A stretch of 64,000 nucleotides of DNA. It comes from Actinomycetes bacterium (lineage in GTDB: Bacteria; Actinomycetota; Acidimicrobiia; Acidimicrobiales; Ilumatobacteraceae). Made by a program: the position numbers and the translations under genes. Numbering within the stretch: position 1 is the stretch's first letter; each line of letters begins with the position of its first letter. The notes under the pieces are model-generated. The model ran no database searches. It worked only from the letters and a program-made list of their open reading frames with translations, and had not been told where the DNA came from. The stretch spans positions 82,279 through 146,278 of the forward strand of contig JANYCT010000039.1 of assembly GCA_025360105.1 (NCBI GenBank), read 5' to 3'. Positions 60,097 through 64,000 of this stretch are shown here, piece by piece.

Positions 60097-60439
60097 CTTG
60101 ATCTCCTGTCAGTCCGTGCTCTGTCATACATCGCTGCAATGCTCGCTTTGCCCTGTCTACCTCGCGACGCTCATTCGGCCGCGTCTTGGCAAACACCGTC
60201 AAGAGCACGATCACACGGCCGGGAGCAATCCAATACGTGATCCGTGTGGGTCGGCCCGACAGATAGAAGCGCAGTTCACGTAGCTTTCGCTCCAGTTGTT
60301 TCGTGTGCGGTTCATCCAACAACGGGCCGAGCTCGCCGAGCCGATCGACATGGAACCCGACTCGGGCCTGATCGTCCTCGTCAAGTGCGAGAAACCAGTC
60401 GGCAACCTCCGACTCCAGCTCGACCTCGCCCCAGGACAT
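60089..60439 (-). CDS. type II toxin, RelE/HigB-like, homologue of the 32249 toxin
   Basis: A 116-residue toxin of the same length as the copy at 32249-32599. HTKQLERKLRELRFYLSGRP, then TRITYWIAPGRVIVLLTVFA and KTRPNERREVDRAKRALQRC are near-identical blocks. The start ATG at 60439 gives MSWGEVELESEV, matching MPWGTVELEPEV of the other copy; the 27 codons further upstream are not conserved. It is encoded leftward, towards the att repeat, opposite to the first pair. 60440-60710 holds nothing recognised. Confidence 0.88.
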   Translation of the reverse strand: MSWGEVELESEVADWFLALDEDDQARVGFHVDRLGELGPLLDEPHTKQLERKLRELRFYLSGRPTRITYWIAPGRVIVLLTVFAKTRPNERREVDRAKRALQRCMTEHGLTGDQDE

Positions 60440-60710
60440 AGCGTCCACGATATGTCCAAAACGCGTTCGAAGCAATTTGAAATGGATGAGTCCACGGGCT
60501 TTCCGCCGACCAGTCGTCACACGGCACGTTCTCGATCTGCGTCGCCAGCGCCGAGTAAAAACTCGAACAGATGCGTCGAACCATCACGTTTCGCACTGCA
60601 CCGATCGTTTACGTGGCGTCCCCGGCAGTCCGACGTTCATAGCTGATCGGCCGTCCGAACGTCCTCGATGCAACCAACGAAGGCACCGAGCAGTTCGTGG
60701 TCTCCGGACA

Positions 60711-61637
60711 TCAGGCGACAGGTGGCTTCTCGCGGAAGACTGTGCATTCGTCACCGGAGCCGTCGCGCATCGTCACGCCCGTGGGAGCCCGTCGCACGAA
60801 CACACAACGATGCAGCCCGAAGAACTCTGTCGACCACCGGCCCTCGAACTCGTCGGTGTCGCCGACTCGTCCGAGATAGCCGGGTCGAACTGACGTCGCC
60901 GACAGCATCTCCTCGAAACCATCAGCATTCTCGAGCTTCACCTCGATCTCGACAGAGGTCGTGCCTGCGAAGGCCTCGCGCAGCTCGTTCGTCAACGAGT
61001 CGCGCCGCGCGTCCGCTCCAGCAACGATGACCAACCAGCCCAACCCGCCAACAGCGATCACACCCGCAGCACCGAGCAAGGCGATCCTGAGCCTCACCGA
61101 GCGTCGCTCGGGGCCTTCGTCGAGGAGAACAAGCCTTCGGAAGGGGATCGACAGAAAGCAGCCGATGGCCGCACCGATCGAGTTGGCCACTACATCAGCA
61201 GGATCCGCAGCTCCAAGCAGACCAAGGCTCTGCACGACCTCGATAAGCACCGATAGCCCGACGAGCCCGACAAGAGTCCATCGGGCCCGCCGGGTTGCAG
61301 CGCCGATGAATACCCCGGCCGGCACAAAAAGAACAACGTTCAACCACCATCCCGCTCCAGTGTCGAGCGAACTCGCCCACAGCTCTCGATCGGTGATCCA
61401 ACCCAACCTCGGGTTGGCGAACCTGCCTCCACCGTTGACGGCGCGTACGCCGAGCGTGACGGCAAGTACCCCCGCGAGCGACACCAATGCCAGTCCTGCA
61501 AGCCACCGGCGACACCCGATTCGACGAGCGGTCGGGCTCGATAGCGCGACGGCACACGCGAGCAACGGGACGAACACCACCAGGACCCCGGCATCGACGT
61601 TGCCAGTCACCAAACGGTTCGCGGTGTCGGCAATCAC
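60711..61637 (-). CDS. VanZ-family membrane protein
   Basis: A 308-residue membrane protein with a VanZ-like core of about five helices: WWLNVVLFVPAGVFIGAATR, VGLSVLIEVVQSLGLLGAAD and PADVVANSIGAAIGCFLSIP carry the family's charged and Asn/Gly residues. The C-terminal 110 residues form a separate extracytoplasmic-looking domain (EIEVKLENADGFEEMLSATS onward). VanZ-like proteins are linked to teicoplanin or lipoglycopeptide tolerance, but the role here is unknown. Confidence 0.8.
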   Translation of the reverse strand: MIADTANRLVTGNVDAGVLVVFVPLLACAVALSSPTARRIGCRRWLAGLALVSLAGVLAVTLGVRAVNGGGRFANPRLGWITDRELWASSLDTGAGWWLNVVLFVPAGVFIGAATRRARWTLVGLVGLSVLIEVVQSLGLLGAADPADVVANSIGAAIGCFLSIPFRRLVLLDEGPERRSVRLRIALLGAAGVIAVGGLGWLVIVAGADARRDSLTNELREAFAGTTSVEIEVKLENADGFEEMLSATSVRPGYLGRVGDTDEFEGRWSTEFFGLHRCVFVRRAPTGVTMRDGSGDECTVFREKPPVA

Positions 61638-61720
61638 GAACCAACACTGTCACGCTCAAACATCGGGCCGTGGTCTTCACGGGACAGCCACCGACTTTCC
61701 GATCGCCACTAGTCGCCCGG

Positions 61721-61820
61721 GCGGCTACGGACCATCGTGGCGATGGACCGGTTCTCGATCAGCGGGTGCCGACCACGACTGCGAGTTCCTGATCAGCGGC
61801 GCCAGCGACGCGCTCCCAGG
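61721..61820 (-). pseudogene. antitoxin gene fragment (3' end duplicate)
   Basis: About 100 bp closely match the 3' part of the antitoxin gene at 59749-60096 (its positions 59775-59875). The reverse strand reads WERVAGAADQELAVVVGTRL, against LERVAGAVGQELAVVVGTRL in the intact gene. The helix-turn-helix and the start are missing, and no toxin accompanies it. It is the relic of a further copy of this toxin-antitoxin module. Confidence 0.7.
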
Positions 61821-61893
61821 TCGGCGACGAAGCACCTTGTAGCAGTTGCATTTGTAGGTTGCACTTAGAGCAGGCGAGGTGCATGATTGGCTC

Positions 61894-62352
61894 ATGTACA
61901 CCGTCCAGCATGATGCTGTTGTTTTCGAACCCACACCCGAGGACCGGGTTGCAGCCGAACATGTCGCCGAGCGCATCACTGCGGCGTCCATGGGTTCGCT
62001 CGCGCGAACGACAGCCACGGCCGCCGATCCGGACGGGGCAGTGTTCGAGTTCGTCGTACAACTCGCTACGCGTGCGATCGCCGATCTCGCCGCGGGCCGC
62101 ACGATCGCCTATACCTCGTCACCCGAAGCCGGTGTGTCACCCGCTGACGCGGCGACACTGCTCGGCGTCTCACGCCAATTCGTCGACCGCCTGATCGCAG
62201 ACGGCAAACTCACCCACCGATACAAGCCCGGATCGAAGCATCGGATCATCTCGATCACCGAGATCAACAAGCTCAAAGAACAACGCGTGCACGGCCGAAA
62301 CGGCGTTCGTCGAGCGATCGAAGCGCTCGTCGATGGCGGCGTCGAGTATTGA
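61894..62352 (+). CDS. excisionase-type helix-turn-helix antitoxin
   Basis: A protein of about 152 residues with a MerR/excisionase-type DNA-binding domain: SPADAATLLGVSRQFVDRLI, then ADGKLTHRYKPGSKHRIISI. An N-terminal helical part (residues 1-70) probably binds the toxin. The PIN-domain gene follows with a TTGA overlap at 62349-62352, the usual antitoxin-toxin arrangement of VapBC-like modules. A GTG at 61879 would add 5 residues. Confidence 0.83.
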   Translation: MYTVQHDAVVFEPTPEDRVAAEHVAERITAASMGSLARTTATAADPDGAVFEFVVQLATRAIADLAAGRTIAYTSSPEAGVSPADAATLLGVSRQFVDRLIADGKLTHRYKPGSKHRIISITEINKLKEQRVHGRNGVRRAIEALVDGGVEY

Positions 62353-62948
62353 AATCGCGGCGGGTCTTCGTTGATACCAACGTCCTGTATCCGGCGTCAC
62401 TCGCAGACCTGACGCTCAGCGCAGCCGAGTACGGACTGTTCGAACTCGTCTACAGCGACCACTTGCTCCAAGAAGTCGAACGTGTTCTCGTCAACCACAA
62501 AGGACTCGCACCCGGGAATGCCCAACGGTTCATCGACGAGATCTGCCAAACGTTCCCGACCGGCAGGATCAAGGCGACCACATATGAAGGCACTGTGGGT
62601 TCGTGGACTGGACCCGACGATGCCGATCTTCTGCATCTCGCTGCCGCTGCTTGTAGCGGTGCGGCTGTGTTGGTTACGAACAACACCAAAGACTTCGAAC
62701 GAGCGACACCGCCGGTTGGAGTGACCAAACCAACCGTCATGACGGCAGACGACTTCTTCTGCTCGCTATTGGACGAAGGATTCGAAGAGGACCTCGTCAA
62801 CGTCATTGTCTCGATGACCTCGGCCAACCGACGCCCCCCGAAGACCTGGGACGAAATGATGCAACGTCTCGCCACAGTCGGGCTGCCGGAATTCGTCGAC
62901 CGTCTCACCGAAGCGGCACCGCTTGATACCTCGCGACCGGGCGAATGA
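62349..62948 (+). CDS. PIN-domain toxin (VapC-like ribonuclease)
   Basis: A 199-residue PIN-domain protein. VFVDTNVLYPASLADLTLSA holds the first acidic residue, LLQEVERVLV the conserved Glu, and WTGPDDADLLHLAAA the later Asp pair, followed by VLVTNNTKDF. PIN toxins cleave tRNA or rRNA. It is longer than a minimal VapC (about 130), with a C-terminal extension of 60 residues. The start is TTG at 62349, set by overlap with the antitoxin stop; a weak start may keep toxin levels low. Confidence 0.85.
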   Translation: MKSRRVFVDTNVLYPASLADLTLSAAEYGLFELVYSDHLLQEVERVLVNHKGLAPGNAQRFIDEICQTFPTGRIKATTYEGTVGSWTGPDDADLLHLAAAACSGAAVLVTNNTKDFERATPPVGVTKPTVMTADDFFCSLLDEGFEEDLVNVIVSMTSANRRPPKTWDEMMQRLATVGLPEFVDRLTEAAPLDTSRPGE

Positions 62949-63064
62949 TCAAACGGGCCTGGCAATCTCGCATCGGTTCACAAATTGGTGCGCGAGAGAA
63001 GTTTGAAACGTTGTCCGGGATAGCGGACATGACGTAGGGCAAGCTGGGCGACAAGGAGGTTCGT

Positions 63065-63678
63065 GTGCCCGATCTGCCAAACGAGTTGAAGTTCAGGTCG
63101 GCCTTTGAGGCTCACGCGCGAACACTCCTGGGATAGGCGTTACGACGTACCGCAACTCCGGCCGACGCGGCCGACGTCGTCGCTGAAACAATGCTGACCG
63201 CCTGGCGCCGACTCGACATTGTCCCGGTCGAGCCTGAGACCATTCTGTGGCTGTACGGCGTCGCCCGAAAGGTCATCGCCAACGGCGACCGCACCCAGCG
63301 ACGACATCTGCGACTCACCGAGAAGCTTCGCGCCCAACTGGACGAGGTTCTCGAAGACCTTCCGATGCCGGTCCCAGCTTTGGCCGCCCAGGTGGCCCGG
63401 GCGATGGAGGCCTTGACGGCGGTCGAACGAGAAGTGCTCACGCGCTGACCGCAACAGAGCTATTGAGCCCGGCAGAAATCGCCGTGGTGCTCGACATGAA
63501 GCAAAACACCGTGCGCACGCACCTGCACCGAGCACGAAAGAAGTTACGCGTGATGCTTGCGACTGACACTTCCGAAGGGTCTGCATCGTCGGCGAAACGG
63601 ATCGACGCAACCGGACATGAGAGTGCAGAGAGACAACAACCTCTCCGCTTCCACCGGAAACAAGGAGCCCAGGGATGA
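63065..63678 (+). pseudogene. ECF sigma factor gene with in-frame stop and frameshift
   Basis: From the GTG at 63065 the frame reads RSAFEAHARTLLG, then a TAG stop at 63134-63136, then ALRRTATPADAADVVAETML and TAWRRLDIVPVEPETILWLY (region 2). It continues to ALTAVEREVLTR and ends at 63448. Region 4 continues in another frame: ATELLSPAEIAVVLDMKQNT, then VRTHLHRARKKLRVML, ending at 63678. Two lesions in one gene indicate decay. A good AAGGAGG ribosome site remains upstream. It overlaps the next gene by ATGA, the same arrangement as the intact pair at 20562-22000. Confidence 0.8.
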
Positions 63679-64000
63679 ACGACGAAGGACTCGACCGCCT
63701 GGTCGCGCAATCGATGTACAGCGATACCGACGTTCGATCACTGGATCTGCGAGCAGGCGAAGCCGACCTGATGGAGAACCTGATGACCAGCACCACCAAC
63801 CTCGACCGACCACAACCGCTCTCTCCCAAGCCGACACGTAACAGACGGCCTCTCTTCGCCAGCCTGGCCGTTGGAGGCGCCCTGCTGTTCGCCGGCACCG
63901 CCTACGCAGTCTCGTCACTCTCGTCCGACCGCACAGAGGTGATCGAGCGAGACAACCCGTGCGGTCTCCAAGCCGACAACGGCGTGCTCGTCGCCGCAGC
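63675..64000 (+). CDS. membrane protein next to sigma pseudogene, N-terminus only (cut by window edge)
   Basis: The first 108 residues: cytoplasmic part MNDEGLDRLVAQSMYSDTDV and following, then a TM helix LFASLAVGGALLFAGTAYAV at about 60-80, then DNPCGLQADNGVLVAAA outside. The gene continues beyond 64000. Its position and topology are those of a sigma-factor partner (anti-sigma-like), similar to the gene at 21194. With its sigma gene broken it may be an orphan. Confidence 0.65.
   Translation, partial: MNDEGLDRLVAQSMYSDTDVRSLDLRAGEADLMENLMTSTTNLDRPQPLSPKPTRNRRPLFASLAVGGALLFAGTAYAVSSLSSDRTEVIERDNPCGLQADNGVLVAA

Noticed and set aside
1..64000. CRISPR arrays or defence loci
   Set aside because: No regularly spaced repeats were seen. 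The only repeated units are the att repeats, coding Thr/Pro/Ala repeats and IS ends, and no Cas or restriction genes were found. The toxin-antitoxin pairs are the only defence-like genes.

Overview
The window is high-GC DNA with short intergenic gaps, many ATGA-type gene overlaps, frequent GTG starts, Thr/Pro-rich lipoproteins, a LAL-type LuxR regulator and carnitine-catabolism genes. This points to an actinobacterium, and by overall gene style to the Acidimicrobiia (Ilumatobacter-like). The lineage is an inference; no rRNA is present.

Positions 1-32,000 look mostly like host chromosome: the start of a PhoH-type ATPase (left edge), a membrane GGDEF/EAL protein, an acetoacetyl-CoA synthetase, a metallophosphoesterase, and a gamma-butyrobetaine/carnitine catabolic group (dioxygenase, BKACE cleavage enzyme, carnitine dehydrogenase fused to a thioesterase). 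These are followed by an alpha-L-fucosidase, GNAT and Usp proteins, a metal-type lipoprotein pair, tRNA-Cys beside a dead integrase, a cold-shock protein, a LuxR-LAL regulator, an ECF sigma factor between two related Thr-rich surface proteins, a MarR/ABM pair with a Baeyer-Villiger monooxygenase, and two methyltransferase plus membrane-glycosyltransferase pairs.

A 157-bp direct repeat, built on the 3' part of a tRNA-Gly(GCC) gene plus an arm of about 110 bp, occurs at 32,028 and again at 59,574 with 5 mismatches. I read it as the attachment site of integrative elements lying in tandem. Element 1 (about 27.5 kb) starts with a toxin-antitoxin pair, an integrase remnant fused to a foreign gene, and a broken hydrolase/GH3 chimera. 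It then carries a large catabolic cluster and ends in an IS5-like element split by an intact IS630 element. Element 2 starts at 59,574 with a related toxin-antitoxin pair in the opposite orientation and continues past the right edge (VanZ protein, PIN toxin-antitoxin pair, decayed ECF sigma factor).

The catabolic cluster has two pairs of divergent transcription units. From about 45.2 kb a leftward operon holds a sugar-type ABC ATPase and permease, a DHDPS-like aldolase, an SRPBCC protein, a bicupin ring-cleavage-like dioxygenase, a luciferase-like monooxygenase, two FAH-family hydrolases, a PadR repressor and a class II aldolase homologue. The rightward operon holds the matching lipoprotein receptor, an SDR, a LigB-type extradiol dioxygenase, a decarboxylase, a tautomerase and a semialdehyde dehydrogenase. 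From about 56.5 kb a leftward operon holds an FAH protein, a VOC protein, a sulfatase, acetaldehyde dehydrogenase, hydroxy-oxovalerate aldolase and a hydratase; a small ABM monooxygenase runs rightward. Together they encode a complete oxidative meta-cleavage lower pathway to pyruvate and acetyl-CoA. A 16-bp motif (GTACAGGWATAAGYAT) lies in both divergent promoter regions and is a candidate PadR operator that would make the cluster one regulon. The growth substrate is not evident; the sulfatase and ABC importer suggest an imported aromatic conjugate.
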